From assembly GCF_014643535.1 (NCBI RefSeq), contig NZ_BMJQ01000024.1:21497-85496 (forward strand): DNA of 64,000 nt, given 5' to 3'. Positions 1 through 8,801 of this stretch are shown piece after piece. The notes beneath the pieces are model-generated. The model worked only from the letters and a program-made list of their open reading frames with translations, was not told the DNA's origin and did no database searches. The DNA is from Aliidongia dinghuensis. GTDB taxonomy: Bacteria > Pseudomonadota > Alphaproteobacteria > ATCC43930 > CGMCC-115725. The position numbers and the translations under genes are program-made. The number at the start of each line of letters is the position of its first letter. Positions within the stretch are counted from its first letter, which is position 1.

Positions 1-1
1 G

Positions 2-661
2 CTGGCCCAGGACCCGGGCATCGCCCGGGCGGTGCCGCTCGACGCCGCGGCGGAGACGCGCCTCCTGGCGCCGTGGCTGGGCCAGGACGTCGACGTCTCG
101 GTCCTGCCGCTGCCGGTCCTGATCGACGTGCAGACCAAGCCGGGCGCGCTCATCGACCCGGACACGCTGGCCCAGCGCCTGGCGATCACGGCGCCGGGCA
201 CGCGGGTCGAGAGCCACGGCTCCTGGCTTGCGCGCCTGTTCCGCATCGCCGGGCTGATCGAGTTCGGTGCGGCGCTCATCGTCGTGCTGATCGGCGCGGT
301 CGCGGTGCTGACGGTCATCTTCACCACACGCACCGGGCTTGCGATCCACGCGCCGGTGGTTGAGCTCGTCCATCTGATCGGCGCCAGCGACACCTATGTC
401 GCCCGCCAGTTCCAGTGGCATGCGTTCCGGCTTGGCCTCGGCGGCGGCGGCATCGGCCTCGTCATGGCGCTCGTCAGCTACGGCGCGCTGCGCTGGACCG
501 CGGACCAGGGCCTGCTGCCGGGCGAGGCGGCGTTGCTGCCGACGTTCCGCCTGCCGCTCCTCGGTTGGGTCGCGGTTCTGGCGCTGCCGCCGCTCATGGG
601 GCTGGTGGCCTTGGTGACCGCGCGCCGCACCGTGCTCCGCACGCTTGGGCGGATGCCGTGA
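2..661 (+). CDS. ftsX: FtsX-like cell division ABC transporter permease, C-terminal part
   Basis: The frame is open from the first bases of the window, so the true start lies upstream and about 219 codons are visible. FtsX is the membrane subunit of the FtsEX complex at the division septum, which couples ATP use by FtsE to activation of peptidoglycan hydrolases. The visible part has an extracytoplasmic segment (about residues 1-70), then hydrophobic helices at roughly 85-110, 130-160 and 180-205, separated by a short loop with the ELVHLIGASD-type sequence typical of FtsX C-termini. The stop overlaps the GTG start of the next gene (GTGA), indicating co-transcription with the YdcF and PlsC genes. 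FtsE would be expected just upstream of the window. The family call is from sequence pattern and is fairly secure. Confidence 0.8.
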   Translation: MAQDPGIARAVPLDAAAETRLLAPWLGQDVDVSVLPLPVLIDVQTKPGALIDPDTLAQRLAITAPGTRVESHGSWLARLFRIAGLIEFGAALIVVLIGAVAVLTVIFTTRTGLAIHAPVVELVHLIGASDTYVARQFQWHAFRLGLGGGGIGLVMALVSYGALRWTADQGLLPGEAALLPTFRLPLLGWVAVLALPPLMGLVALVTARRTVLRTLGRMP

Positions 662-1290
662 ACCGGCTCGGCCGGCACCTCCTCGGCGCCTTCGGTCCGA
701 CCTTCGCGGTCCTGTTCCTGCTGGCGCTCGCCTTTCTGGGCGGGCTCATCTGGTTCGCCGCCGGCATTGATACGCCGACCGACGATCCCACGAGCCCGAC
801 CGACGCCATCGTCGTGCTGACCGGCGGCAGCCAGCGCATCGACGTGGGCTTCCGCCTGCTGGTCGAGGGCAAGGCGAAGAAGCTGTTCGTCTCGGGCGTG
901 CACGAGGGCGTCGACATGTCCGAGGTGCTGAAGACCTCGCCGCAGACGCCCCATTGGGTCGAGTGCTGCGTCGTGCTGGGCCATTCGGCCGACAATACGG
1001 TCGGCAACGCGCTCGAGACGCGCGCCTGGCTCGAGGCGGAGCATTTCCACTCCATCCGCCTGGTCACCGCCGGCTATCACATGCGCCGCAGCCTGCTCGA
1101 GTTCCGCCGCCTGCTGCCGCCGGAGGTCACGATCATCGCCCATCCGGTCTTCCCCGAGGCGGTGCGTCCGGGCACCTGGTGGTTTTCACGGGCCGGTGCC
1201 GGCGTGATTGTCATTGAATATATAAAGTATCTGGGAGCGCTCGCGCGGCCCCACCTGTTTCCTCATTCGGCAGGCTCGTCCTCCCCATGA
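658..1290 (+). CDS. YdcF/DUF218-family envelope protein
   Basis: This 210-residue protein has one N-terminal membrane helix (about residues 9-33), followed by a soluble domain with the DUF218/YdcF signature: DAIVVLTGGSQRID near the start, a Gly-rich turn with LFVSGVHEG, then NTVGNALETRAW and the LVTAGYHMRR segment. SanA/YdcF-like proteins are associated with envelope integrity; the biochemical activity of most members is unknown. The GTG start at 658 overlaps the upstream stop by four bases, and its own stop overlaps the ATG of the acyltransferase at 1287. The position between FtsX and PlsC is a common arrangement in alphaproteobacteria and supports an envelope role. The start was chosen for the GTGA coupling and for placing the membrane helix at the N-terminus. 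Confidence 0.82.
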   Translation: MNRLGRHLLGAFGPTFAVLFLLALAFLGGLIWFAAGIDTPTDDPTSPTDAIVVLTGGSQRIDVGFRLLVEGKAKKLFVSGVHEGVDMSEVLKTSPQTPHWVECCVVLGHSADNTVGNALETRAWLEAEHFHSIRLVTAGYHMRRSLLEFRRLLPPEVTIIAHPVFPEAVRPGTWWFSRAGAGVIVIEYIKYLGALARPHLFPHSAGSSSP

Positions 1291-2048
1291 AAATGTTTCG
1301 GGCTCTCGTCTACAACATCGGTTTCTTCGGCGGGACGGCCGTGCTCTTGATCCTGGCGCTGCCGCTCCTGGCGGGGCCACGGCACTGGACGAGCGCGCTC
1401 GCCCGCTTCTGGGCGCGCCTCACCTTTGCCTGGCTCAAGCTGACGATCGGTCTCGGCTACGAGCTGCGGGGACGCGAGAACCTGCCGGCCGGACCGGCCA
1501 TCCTTGCGGTCAAGCACCAGTCCGCCTGGGAGACGCTGGCGCTCTTCGTGCTGTTCGACGACCCGGCCGTCGTGCTGAAGCGCGAGCTCTGGTCGATCCC
1601 CCTGTTCGGCTGGTACCTGCGCAAGCAAGGCACGATCGCGATCGACCGCAGCGGCAAGGCCGCGGCCTTGAAGCGCATGCTGGCCGATGCGGGGGCGGTG
1701 GCGGCCCAGGGCCGGCAGATCGCGATCTTCCCCGAAGGGACGCGCGGGCCGGTCGGCGGCAAGCTGCCCTATCAGCCGGGGGTGGCCGCGCTTTATACCC
1801 AGCTCAAGATCCCGATGGTGCCGATCGCGCTCAATTCCGGGCTCTATTGGAGCCGGCGAGCGTTCTTGAAGCGTAAGGGCACGGTGCTGGTGGAGATCCT
1901 GCCGCCGATCGAGGCCGGCCTCGACCGGCGCCGCGTGATGGCGCTGCTCGAAGAGCGGCTCGAGACGGCGACTGCGGCCTTGCTCAAGGAGGGCGGGTGG
2001 GAGAAGCCTGTGGAAAACTCTGTGGATCTCTTCGCGCCGAGCCCCTGA
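1287..2048 (+). CDS. plsC: 1-acyl-sn-glycerol-3-phosphate acyltransferase (PlsC family)
   Basis: This 253-residue enzyme is predicted to transfer an acyl chain to lysophosphatidic acid, making phosphatidic acid for phospholipid synthesis at the inner membrane. An N-terminal hydrophobic helix (about residues 8-30) precedes the acyltransferase domain. The catalytic block is an HX4E variant of HX4D (H77 and E82 in KHQSAWE), and the phosphate-binding block is FPEGTRG (about 148-154). The region near 175-182 (VPIALNSG) is block IV of the family. The ATG overlaps the previous stop (ATGA), so translation is coupled to the ftsX-ydcF unit. The Glu in place of Asp in the catalytic motif is seen in a minority of family members and does not by itself argue against activity. 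Another acyl acceptor cannot be excluded. Confidence 0.85.
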   Translation: MKMFRALVYNIGFFGGTAVLLILALPLLAGPRHWTSALARFWARLTFAWLKLTIGLGYELRGRENLPAGPAILAVKHQSAWETLALFVLFDDPAVVLKRELWSIPLFGWYLRKQGTIAIDRSGKAAALKRMLADAGAVAAQGRQIAIFPEGTRGPVGGKLPYQPGVAALYTQLKIPMVPIALNSGLYWSRRAFLKRKGTVLVEILPPIEAGLDRRRVMALLEERLETATAALLKEGGWEKPVENSVDLFAPSP

Positions 2049-2274
2049 GCGGCCTGGGAAGATTATGGAATCGGTCTGGCCAATTTGCCAATTTCGGTTC
2101 GTGGTTTCATCCTACTAAAGGATTGACGACGAATCGGCGGCGCCGCATCGGGAAATTGCGCGAACGGCTCACCCGGCAGGGTTGATCCGACGGCAATGGC
2201 GCAGGATTGGTCGGGTTTGTGTAAGACTGCTGATTTGGCGGCTGCTTGCCGCGCGCCGCCGGAGGGTTCGAGGA

Positions 2275-4608
2275 ATGACCAGCATCGCCGCCATCTCCCA
2301 GCAGATCTGGGACATGAAGTACCGGTTCAAGTCGCCGGAAGGCGAGCCTGTGGATAAAACCATCGAAGACACGTGGCGGCGCATCGCCCGCGCTGTCGCG
2401 GTGGTTGAAAAAGACTCGGAAAAGTGGGAGCCGGTCTTCTATCGGGCGCTCGAGGACTTCCAGTTCCTGCCGGCCGGCCGGATCGTCGCCGGCGCCGGTA
2501 CCGAGCGGACGGTGACGCTGTTCAACTGCTTCGTCATGGGTACGATCCCCGACGACATGGGCGGCATCTTCGACCAGCTGCGCGAGGCCGCCCTCACCAT
2601 GCAGCAGGGCGGCGGCATCGGTTACGATTTCTCGACCATTCGCCCCAAGGGCGCGCGGGTCACGGGCGTCGGCGCCGACGCCTCGGGGCCGCTGTCGTTC
2701 ATGGACGTGTGGGACGCCATGTGCCGGACCATCATGAGCGCCGGCTATCGGCGCGGCGCCATGATGGCGACGCTCCGCTGCGATCATCCCGACGTCGAGG
2801 CTTTCATCGACGCGAAGCGCGAGCCGGGACGGCTCCGGATGTTCAACCTATCGGTGTTGGCGACAGACGCCTTCATGGCGGCGGTCAAGGCGGACGAGCC
2901 GTGGGATCTCGTGTTCGGCGGCATGGTCTATCGCACGGTCCGGGCGCGTGCGCTGTGGGACCGCATCATGCAGGCGACCTACGACTACGCCGAGCCAGGC
3001 GTGATCTTCATCGACCGCATCAACCGCCGGAACAATCTCGCCTATTGCGAGACGATCTCGGCAACCAACCCGTGCGGCGAGCAGCCGCTGCCGCCCTATG
3101 GCGCCTGCCTCCTGGGCTCGATCAATCTCGCCGCCCTCGTGCGCAACCCATTCGAGGCGTCGGCGGCACTCGACCTCGATCGCCTCGGCGAGCTCGTGCC
3201 GGTCGCCGTCAGGATGATGGACAATGTCGTCGACGTCTCGCGCTTCCCGCTGCCGGCGCAGGCGGGCGAGGCCCAGGCCAAGCGGCGGATCGGGCTCGGT
3301 GTCACGGGCCTCGCCGACGCGCTCATCATGTGCGGCGTGCGCTACGGCTCGGGCGAGGCGATCCAGCTGACCGAGCGCTGGATGGCCGCCCTCCGGCGCG
3401 CCGCCTATGGTGCCTCGATCGAGCTTGCGAGGGAGAAGGGTGCCTTCCCGCTGTTCAACCGGGATGCCTATCTCGCCGGCGAATCGATCCGCGAGCTCGA
3501 CGAGGACCTGCGCCAAGGCATCGCCCAGCACGGCATCCGCAACGCACTGCTGACCTCGATCGCGCCGACCGGGACGATCTCGCTCCTGGCCGACAACATC
3601 TCCTCGGGCCTCGAGCCGGTGTTCAGCTTCCGCTACACGCGCACGGTGCTGATGCCGGACGGCACGCGCCGCGACGAGGAGGTGAGCGACCACGCCTACC
3701 GGCTGTTCCGCGCGATCAAGGGGCCGGACGCGCCGCTGCCGCCGGCGTTCGTCGACGCGCAGGGCCTCGCGCCCGACGATCACGTCGTCATGCAGGCGGC
3801 GGTGCAGAAATACATCGACAGCTCGATCTCCAAGACGATCAACGTGCCCGCCGACATCCCGTTCACCGCGTTCAAGGACGTCTATCTCAAGGCCTACGAT
3901 CTCGGCTGCAAGGGCTGCACGACCTATCGGCCGAACGAGGTGACGGGTGCCGTCCTGTCGGTCGGCGGGCCGGGCGTGCCCGCGGCCCAGCCGATCGAGG
4001 CGGTTCAGCCCGGTGCCGGCGGCGCCGAGCTCGCGGCACGCCGGGCCGAGGGCGGCGACGTCATCCATCTGATGCAGCCGCTGTCGCGGCCGGACGCGCT
4101 CCAAGGCAGGACCTACAAGCTGCGCTGGCCCGAGAGCGACCATGCGATCTACATCACGATCAACGACGTGATCCAGGATGGCCGCCGGCGGCCGTTCGAG
4201 GTGTTCATCAACTCCAAGAACATGGACCATTACGCCTGGTCGGTCGGTCTGACGCGCATGATCTCGGCCGTGTTCCGCCGCGGCGGCGACGTGAGCTTCG
4301 TGGTCGAGGAGTTGAAGGCCGTGTTCGACCCGCGCGGCGGCGCCTGGATGGACGGGCGCTACGTGCCCTCGCTTCTGGCCGCCATCGGCGACGTGATCGC
4401 GCGCCACCTGGTCGAGATCGGCTTCATCTCGGGCGAGGCCGACCTGGTGCCGGCGGCGCAGCGCCCAGCCGCCCAGCGTCAGGTCGCAATCCCGGGCGAG
4501 GGTGCCGCCCCTCGGCTCGGGCAATGCCCGAAATGCGGCGTCGCGGCCCTCGTCCGGCAGGAGGGCTGCGCGCAATGCACCAACTGTGGCTATTCGAAAT
4601 GTGGCTAG
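2275..4608 (+). CDS. nrdJ: Adenosylcobalamin-dependent ribonucleotide reductase, class II
   Basis: This 777-residue enzyme reduces ribonucleotides to deoxyribonucleotides using an AdoCbl-derived thiyl radical, independently of oxygen. It has the N-terminal Cys of the redox pair in LFNCFVMG (about residue 85), the diagnostic NPCGEQ active-site loop (265-270) with the radical cysteine, and a GTISLLADNISSGLEP segment. The C-terminus is a zinc-ribbon-like tail (CPKCG then CAQCTNCGYSKC) that characterises the long alphaproteobacterial class II form and probably shuttles reducing equivalents. The frame is open further upstream to 2182, but the ATG at 2275 follows a good ribosome site (GGAGGG) and begins the usual MTSIAAISQQIWD N-terminus. 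The 226-base upstream gap contains no recognisable cobalamin riboswitch. It stands alone as a transcription unit. Confidence 0.93.
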   Translation: MTSIAAISQQIWDMKYRFKSPEGEPVDKTIEDTWRRIARAVAVVEKDSEKWEPVFYRALEDFQFLPAGRIVAGAGTERTVTLFNCFVMGTIPDDMGGIFDQLREAALTMQQGGGIGYDFSTIRPKGARVTGVGADASGPLSFMDVWDAMCRTIMSAGYRRGAMMATLRCDHPDVEAFIDAKREPGRLRMFNLSVLATDAFMAAVKADEPWDLVFGGMVYRTVRARALWDRIMQATYDYAEPGVIFIDRINRRNNLAYCETISATNPCGEQPLPPYGACLLGSINLAALVRNPFEASAALDLDRLGELVPVAVRMMDNVVDVSRFPLPAQAGEAQAKRRIGLGVTGLADALIMCGVRYGSGEAIQLTERWMAALRRAAYGASIELAREKGAFPLFNRDAYLAGESIRELDEDLRQGIAQHGIRNALLTSIAPTGTISLLADNISSGLEPVFSFRYTRTVLMPDGTRRDEEVSDHAYRLFRAIKGPDAPLPPAFVDAQGLAPDDHVVMQAAVQKYIDSSISKTINVPADIPFTAFKDVYLKAYDLGCKGCTTYRPNEVTGAVLSVGGPGVPAAQPIEAVQPGAGGAELAARRAEGGDVIHLMQPLSRPDALQGRTYKLRWPESDHAIYITINDVIQDGRRRPFEVFINSKNMDHYAWSVGLTRMISAVFRRGGDVSFVVEELKAVFDPRGGAWMDGRYVPSLLAAIGDVIARHLVEIGFISGEADLVPAAQRPAAQRQVAIPGEGAAPRLGQCPKCGVAALVRQEGCAQCTNCGYSKCG

Positions 4609-4754
4609 TCCAAGAATAACGTCGGGTCTTTGATCGGCTCCGACCCCTCAGCAAAAGAATGCAGGTCGAAATGGAATCTGCTATGCCGGCCGGAAGGGAC
4701 GGTGCTATCGCCGGCACCTCAGGTCGGTATTCAAGCGTGAGTTGAGTTCTTCGG

Positions 4755-5030
4755 ATGTTTGGCTCGAATCTGATGAATGAGAATGAAATCGACCTGGCAC
4801 GGTTGATCGTGGAGACCTTGAATCTGGACTTCGACATCGAGACAGCCGATGCCAATACGCCGTTATATGGCGAGGGCTTTGGTCTCGATTCGATCGATAT
4901 CTTGGAGGTCGCGCTCGCGGTGTCGCAGCGCTACGGCGTCAAGCTGCGCTCCGATGACGAAAACAACGTCGAGATTTTCAAGTCTTTGCGTGCCTTGAGC
5001 AATTACATCCAAGAAAACAAACAGAAATAG
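4755..5030 (+). CDS. Acyl carrier protein of the aryl-polyene pathway
   Basis: This small acidic protein carries the growing acyl chain on a 4'-phosphopantetheine arm. The attachment serine lies in GLDSIDILE (Ser46 from this start). The length (91 residues, or 85 from the alternative ATG at 4773) is usual for an ACP. It is the first gene of a tightly packed operon whose products match aryl-polyene synthesis (membrane protein, ligase, dehydratases, ketosynthase, reductase, exporter), so it is assigned to that pathway rather than to primary fatty-acid synthesis. The next ATG follows its stop directly. Many APE clusters carry two ACP genes side by side; only one is visible here. Neither candidate start has a strong ribosome site, so the N-terminus is uncertain. 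The operon promoter probably lies in 4609-4754. Confidence 0.88.
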   Translation: MFGSNLMNENEIDLARLIVETLNLDFDIETADANTPLYGEGFGLDSIDILEVALAVSQRYGVKLRSDDENNVEIFKSLRALSNYIQENKQK

Positions 5031-5711
5031 ATGCCCGCTCGCGCCTGGCTCCTGTTCAAGGCGCTGCTGATCCTCTTCGCCATTGCCGCGCCATTCGTCA
5101 CGCATTTCATCTTGGCGACGGGTGATTGGGGCATGGCCACTTATCTGCTGATCGCGGGTCAGGCGCTGCTGGCGCTTTGGGCGATTGGGATGGCGACGCG
5201 GCGCGCCTGGGCCCGCCTCGCCGGCGCGTTGATCCTGGCCGGCGGCCTCGCCCTGGGTGTGCTGCACCCGCGGGGCGGCTTTGTTCTGCTGACCGGCCTG
5301 CCGCACGCGCTGATCTATCTCGGCCTGCTGATGTTCTTCGGCATGTCGCTCCGCCCGGGCCAAGTGCCGCTGGTGACGCGGCTGTCCCATCAGATTCACG
5401 GCACGCTGCCGCCGGCGATCGATCGCTATACCCGGCGCGTGACCTGGGCCTGGTGCCTGTTCTTCCTGGGGCAGCTGCTGGGCTCGGCCCTGCTGCTTTG
5501 GCTGGCGCCGATCGCCTGGTGGTCGGCTTTCGTGAACATCCTCAATGCACCCTTGCTTACCGCTATGTTCCTGGGCGAAAAAATGACGCGATCCTTCTGG
5601 GTCACAAATCCCCCACGCGAGCATTTGCGGGATATCGTGCGGATGATCGTGATGGTGAAAGCTCAAATGGCAAGGCGCGATCGCGGATGCCCGCGGCCTC
5701 GGGAAACATGA
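5031..5711 (+). CDS. COG4648-like inner-membrane protein of the aryl-polyene cluster
   Basis: This 226-residue protein has about six hydrophobic segments (approximately residues 5-25, 36-55, 62-80, 84-105, 140-162 and 165-180) with short basic loops. It occupies the position between carrier protein and ligase where aryl-polyene clusters encode a polytopic membrane protein of the COG4648 type. Its biochemical role is not established; an assembly or membrane-anchoring role for the synthase has been assumed. It starts immediately after the ACP stop, and its own stop overlaps the ligase ATG (ATGA), so the three are translationally coupled. The call rests on topology, length and context more than on a catalytic motif. 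Confidence 0.75.
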   Translation: MPARAWLLFKALLILFAIAAPFVTHFILATGDWGMATYLLIAGQALLALWAIGMATRRAWARLAGALILAGGLALGVLHPRGGFVLLTGLPHALIYLGLLMFFGMSLRPGQVPLVTRLSHQIHGTLPPAIDRYTRRVTWAWCLFFLGQLLGSALLLWLAPIAWWSAFVNILNAPLLTAMFLGEKMTRSFWVTNPPREHLRDIVRMIVMVKAQMARRDRGCPRPRET

Positions 5712-7042
5712 CGATGCAACCCCTTTCCTATCCGTTCCTGAGACACGCCAACCGGTCGGACATCCTGGTCCATGACGCCGAAGGCCCGATTTCGGTCGAG
5801 CGCTTCCTCGGCGACGTCGCCGCACTGGCGGCCCGCATGCCGGACGCGCGCCATGTGGTCAATCTCTGCGTCGATCGCTACCGCTTCACCGTCGGCTTCG
5901 CGGCAGCCCTCGTCCGCGAGCAGATCACCTTGCTGCCGTCGAGCGATGCCGAGGCGCCGCTCGAGCAGCTCGCCCGGAACTACGAGAGCGTCTATTTCCT
6001 GCACGATACGGATTTCGTCCTGATCGGGCGGGTGCCGACACTCTCGTTCCCACGCAATCTGGGGAGCGTTCCGGGCTCGCCCGTGCCGTCGTTTCCGGCG
6101 GATCGAACGGCGGCGATCCTGTTCACCTCCGGTTCGACCGGCGATCCGGTGCCGAATCCGCGCAGCTGGGGCGCTCTCGTGCGCAGCACCCGGGCGGCCG
6201 CGCGTGCGTTGGACGTGGCCGAGCTCGCCGGCGCGTCTCTGCTCGGGACCGTGCCGCACCAGCACAGCTATGGCATCGAATCGATCGTGATGCTGGCGCT
6301 GCAGCATGGGCTGGCGTTCCATGGCGCGCGGCCGCTGCTGCCGGCCGACATCATGGCGCAGCTGGCGGCCATGCCGGCGCCGCGCATCCTGATCACCACG
6401 CCGGTCCACCTGCGCAGCCTGGCCGCGCACGAGGGCGCATTGCCGCCGGTCCATTGCATCGTCAGCGCGACGGCGCCCCTGGCGCTCGACCTGGCGCAGC
6501 AGGCGGAAGCGCGGTTCGCGGCGCCGCTCTACGAGATCTACGGCTGTTCCGAAGTGGGCCAGATCGCCGCTCGGCGCACGGTCGAGACGGAGGAATGGTC
6601 CTGCATCGACGATATCGCGCTGACGCAACGGGATGACGACGTCTGGGCCGCGGGACCCGCTGCGGCGGTCGCGGCCCCGCTCAACGACATCATCGAGCTC
6701 AACGGCCCCAAGCGCTTCGTGCTGCGTGGCCGCAAGTCCGACATGGTCAACATCGCCGGCAAGCGCAGCTCGCTCGCCTACCTCAATTATCGCCTGAATG
6801 CGATCGATGGGGTCGAGGACGGCGTGTTCTTGCTGCCGGAAGGGAACGGCAAACGGCTCAGCGCCTATGTCGTGGCGCCGCGCCTCACCGCACGGCAACT
6901 GCTGGCGGCCCTCCGCCGCGAGATCGACCCGGCGTTCCTGCCGCGGCCGCTCGTCTTCGTCGACGTCCTGCCGCGCAACGCGCTCGGCAAGCTCACACGC
7001 CGCGCCCTGGAGCATCTGGTTCTTGAAGCCGTCGAGCGCTGA
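5708..7042 (+). CDS. Adenylate-forming aryl/acyl ligase of the aryl-polyene cluster
   Basis: This 444-residue ANL-superfamily ligase is expected to activate an aromatic starter acid (hydroxybenzoate or related) as an acyl-AMP and load it on the carrier protein. The P-loop TSGSTG is at residues 140-145, followed by PNPRSW, where related ligases usually have Lys. The A5-like motif is YEIYGCSEVGQ, the FVLRGRKSDMVNIAGKR hinge follows, and the C-terminal catalytic Lys is in LPRNALGKLTRR (about residue 428). At 444 residues it is shorter than typical acyl-CoA synthetases (500 or more), as expected for the APE ligase group. The ATG at 5708 overlaps the upstream stop; an alternative ATG lies two codons on. 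No chorismate lyase or ammonia-lyase gene for making the starter acid is visible in the window. Confidence 0.85.
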   Translation: MTMQPLSYPFLRHANRSDILVHDAEGPISVERFLGDVAALAARMPDARHVVNLCVDRYRFTVGFAAALVREQITLLPSSDAEAPLEQLARNYESVYFLHDTDFVLIGRVPTLSFPRNLGSVPGSPVPSFPADRTAAILFTSGSTGDPVPNPRSWGALVRSTRAAARALDVAELAGASLLGTVPHQHSYGIESIVMLALQHGLAFHGARPLLPADIMAQLAAMPAPRILITTPVHLRSLAAHEGALPPVHCIVSATAPLALDLAQQAEARFAAPLYEIYGCSEVGQIAARRTVETEEWSCIDDIALTQRDDDVWAAGPAAAVAAPLNDIIELNGPKRFVLRGRKSDMVNIAGKRSSLAYLNYRLNAIDGVEDGVFLLPEGNGKRLSAYVVAPRLTARQLLAALRREIDPAFLPRPLVFVDVLPRNALGKLTRRALEHLVLEAVER

Positions 7043-7325
7043 GGCGGGCTGGTCGTCGACCCTGCATCGCTTCGATGACGCGCACCCGACGGCCGCGGGC
7101 CATTTCCCGGGCAATCCAATCATCCCCGGCGCCCTGCTGCTCGATCATGCGCTCCGCGCGATCGGCATCGGCGGTGCCGCCGAGGTCCAGGTCGCGAAAT
7201 TCTTGCGGCCGGTCCGGCCGGGTGACGCCGTGTCGATCCGGTGGCGCCGGGACGGCGCGCTCACGCAAGTCGAATGCTGGGTCGAGGACGAAAGAGCGCT
7301 GACCGGCGTGGTGCGCTCGCCATGA
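7023..7325 (+). CDS. FabZ/ApeI-like 3-hydroxyacyl-ACP dehydratase
   Basis: This hotdog-fold protein of about 100 residues carries the FabA/FabZ catalytic segment GHFPGNPIIPGALLLDHA, with the presumed catalytic His at residue 27 and the acidic partner in the following helix. It would dehydrate 3-hydroxyacyl-ACP intermediates to enoyl-ACP, the step that builds the conjugated polyene. A TTG start at 7023 is proposed because it is preceded by GGAG at a 10-base distance and lies inside the end of the ligase gene; no ATG or GTG lies between it and the catalytic motif. The stop overlaps the next ATG. It is shorter than housekeeping FabZ (about 150), as for cluster-encoded ApeI-type dehydratases. The start codon is the least certain part. 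Confidence 0.8.
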   Translation: MKPSSAEAGWSSTLHRFDDAHPTAAGHFPGNPIIPGALLLDHALRAIGIGGAAEVQVAKFLRPVRPGDAVSIRWRRDGALTQVECWVEDERALTGVVRSP

Positions 7326-8227
7326 GCCTCGTCGATGCCCGACGTCCGGAATGGCTGCGGCGGAAGGAACGAGGCTCGATCCCGGTCATCCAGGCGCTCG
7401 TCTGGCTGTCCCTCGGGCTCGGCCGGCCGGCGGCGCGCCTGTTCCTGCCGGCGATCTGCCTCTATTTCATGATCTTCTCGGTCGCGGCCCGGCGTGCCTC
7501 GGTGCTGTATCTCAATCGCGCGCTCGGGCGCCGCCCGCGCTGGCTCGATATCTTCCGCCATTATCACGCGTTCGCATCCTGCGTGCTCGACCGCGTGTTC
7601 CTTTTGAAGAACCGAACGGACGATCTCGAGCTCCGGATCGAGGGCGAAGAGATCGTGAGCGGCATTCTGGCAAGCGGCAGCGGCTGCGTCCTCTTGGGCG
7701 CCCATATCGGCAGCTTCGAGGTGCTGCGCGCGCTCGGGCGCCGGCAGCCGAACTTGCGCGTCAACATGGTGATGTACGAGGAGAACGCACAGAAGGTCAC
7801 CGCCGTGCTGAACGCGATCAATCCGGCGCTGACCGGGGATGTGATCAGCCTTGGCCGACCGGATTCCTTCATCACGGTCCAGCGCTGCCTCGATGAGGGG
7901 CATTTCATCGGCGTACTGGCCGACCGAAGCCTGACCGACGAGCACCAGGTCACCCGGCCGTTTTTGGGCGATCCGGCGCGCTTCCCGATCAGCCCGTTCC
8001 GGATGATCGCGATCCTGCAGAAGCCGGTCGTGCTGATGATTGCGGTCTATCGAGGAGGCCGGCGCTACGACATCCATTTCGAACGGTTCGCCGAAGCCGG
8101 TGAAATCCCCCGTCGGCCGGATGCATCAGCGCTTGACGGTCTCGTCGGCCGCTATGTGGCGCGGCTCGAGCACTATTGCCGGCTGGCACCCTACAACTGG
8201 TTCAATTTCTTCGATATTTGGAAGTGA
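7322..8227 (+). CDS. LpxL/HtrB-like lipid acyltransferase
   Basis: This 301-residue protein has the lysophospholipid/lipid A acyltransferase fold, with the catalytic HX4E motif in GAHIGSFE (H128, E133), an N-terminal amphipathic/hydrophobic region (about 20-55) and the ADRS block near 200. In aryl-polyene clusters such an acyltransferase, often fused to a glycosyltransferase, attaches acyl chains so that the pigment becomes a glycolipid anchored in the outer membrane. Here it is encoded alone; a separate family-2 glycosyltransferase lies at 16146-16976. The ATG overlaps the preceding stop, and the next gene begins one base after its own stop. Lipid A late acyltransferase activity is an alternative, but the operon position favours a pigment role. 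Confidence 0.83.
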   Translation: MSLVDARRPEWLRRKERGSIPVIQALVWLSLGLGRPAARLFLPAICLYFMIFSVAARRASVLYLNRALGRRPRWLDIFRHYHAFASCVLDRVFLLKNRTDDLELRIEGEEIVSGILASGSGCVLLGAHIGSFEVLRALGRRQPNLRVNMVMYEENAQKVTAVLNAINPALTGDVISLGRPDSFITVQRCLDEGHFIGVLADRSLTDEHQVTRPFLGDPARFPISPFRMIAILQKPVVLMIAVYRGGRRYDIHFERFAEAGEIPRRPDASALDGLVGRYVARLEHYCRLAPYNWFNFFDIWK

Positions 8228-8228
8228 C

Positions 8229-8801
8229 ATGAGAGCGCTCGCCGGCCTTGCCCTGCTGCTGCTCGCCCATGGTGCCTGGGCCGAGGAGGCGCCGTGGGGC
8301 CTCGTGCGGCTGATGGCGCAGCTTCAGGCGGTGAAGCAGGCCCGGGCCCACTTCGTCGAGCGCAAGACTGCGGCAATGTTGACCGCGCCAGTCGAAAGCA
8401 CCGGGACCTTGAGCTATGTCGCCCCCGACCGGCTCGAAAAGATCACCCTGACGCCGGCTCCGGAAAGCATCGTGCTCGCGGGCGACACGCTGACCGGTGT
8501 CCAGCCGAACGGCGACAAATTCTCGATCTCGCTCGGCGATCACCAGGAGGTCGCGGCGCTGGTCGAGGGGGTGCGCTCGACCATGGCGGGCGATCTCCGA
8601 ACCCTCGGCCGCTATTACGCGATCGATCTGGTCGGTCACCCGTCCGAATGGCATCTGACGCTGACGCCGCTCGACCGGTCCGTGCGCGACAAGGTCGACG
8701 CCATCCGCATCGATGGCGCGGGGGCCGTGCTCAGGACCATCTCGGTCCACGAGGCGGACGGCGACCAATCCGAAATGACCGTGATGCCGGACGGACCGTG
8801 A
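8229..8801 (+). CDS. LolA-like outer-membrane lipoprotein/lipid carrier
   Basis: This 190-residue exported protein has a short N-terminal signal peptide (hydrophobic residues 4-17, cleavage near AWAEE) and then a LolA/LolB-like sequence: the ARAHFVERKT segment, GTLSYVAPDRLEKIT and PNGDKFSI, matching the family pattern of an open beta-barrel that shields lipids. LolA proteins carry lipoproteins across the periplasm. The APE version probably carries the pigment lipid together with the neighbouring MMPL exporter. The ATG at 8229 was chosen because it starts a clean signal peptide; the open frame upstream belongs to overlapping sequence. The stop overlaps the GTG of the exporter. Confidence 0.82.
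   Translation: MRALAGLALLLLAHGAWAEEAPWGLVRLMAQLQAVKQARAHFVERKTAAMLTAPVESTGTLSYVAPDRLEKITLTPAPESIVLAGDTLTGVQPNGDKFSISLGDHQEVAALVEGVRSTMAGDLRTLGRYYAIDLVGHPSEWHLTLTPLDRSVRDKVDAIRIDGAGAVLRTISVHEADGDQSEMTVMPDGP

Noticed and set aside
2049..2274. Cobalamin riboswitch upstream of the B12-dependent reductase
   Set aside because: I looked for the conserved B12-box elements and saw none; the gap is also short for a full cobalamin riboswitch plus promoter.
2424..4619. A 731-codon frame on the plus strand inside nrdJ
   Set aside because: It is Arg-rich with no family features and lies in another frame of a clearly recognised ribonucleotide reductase.
4609..4754. Intrinsic terminator after nrdJ
   Set aside because: A possible GGGTC...GACCC pairing has only five pairs, a long loop and no T-run.
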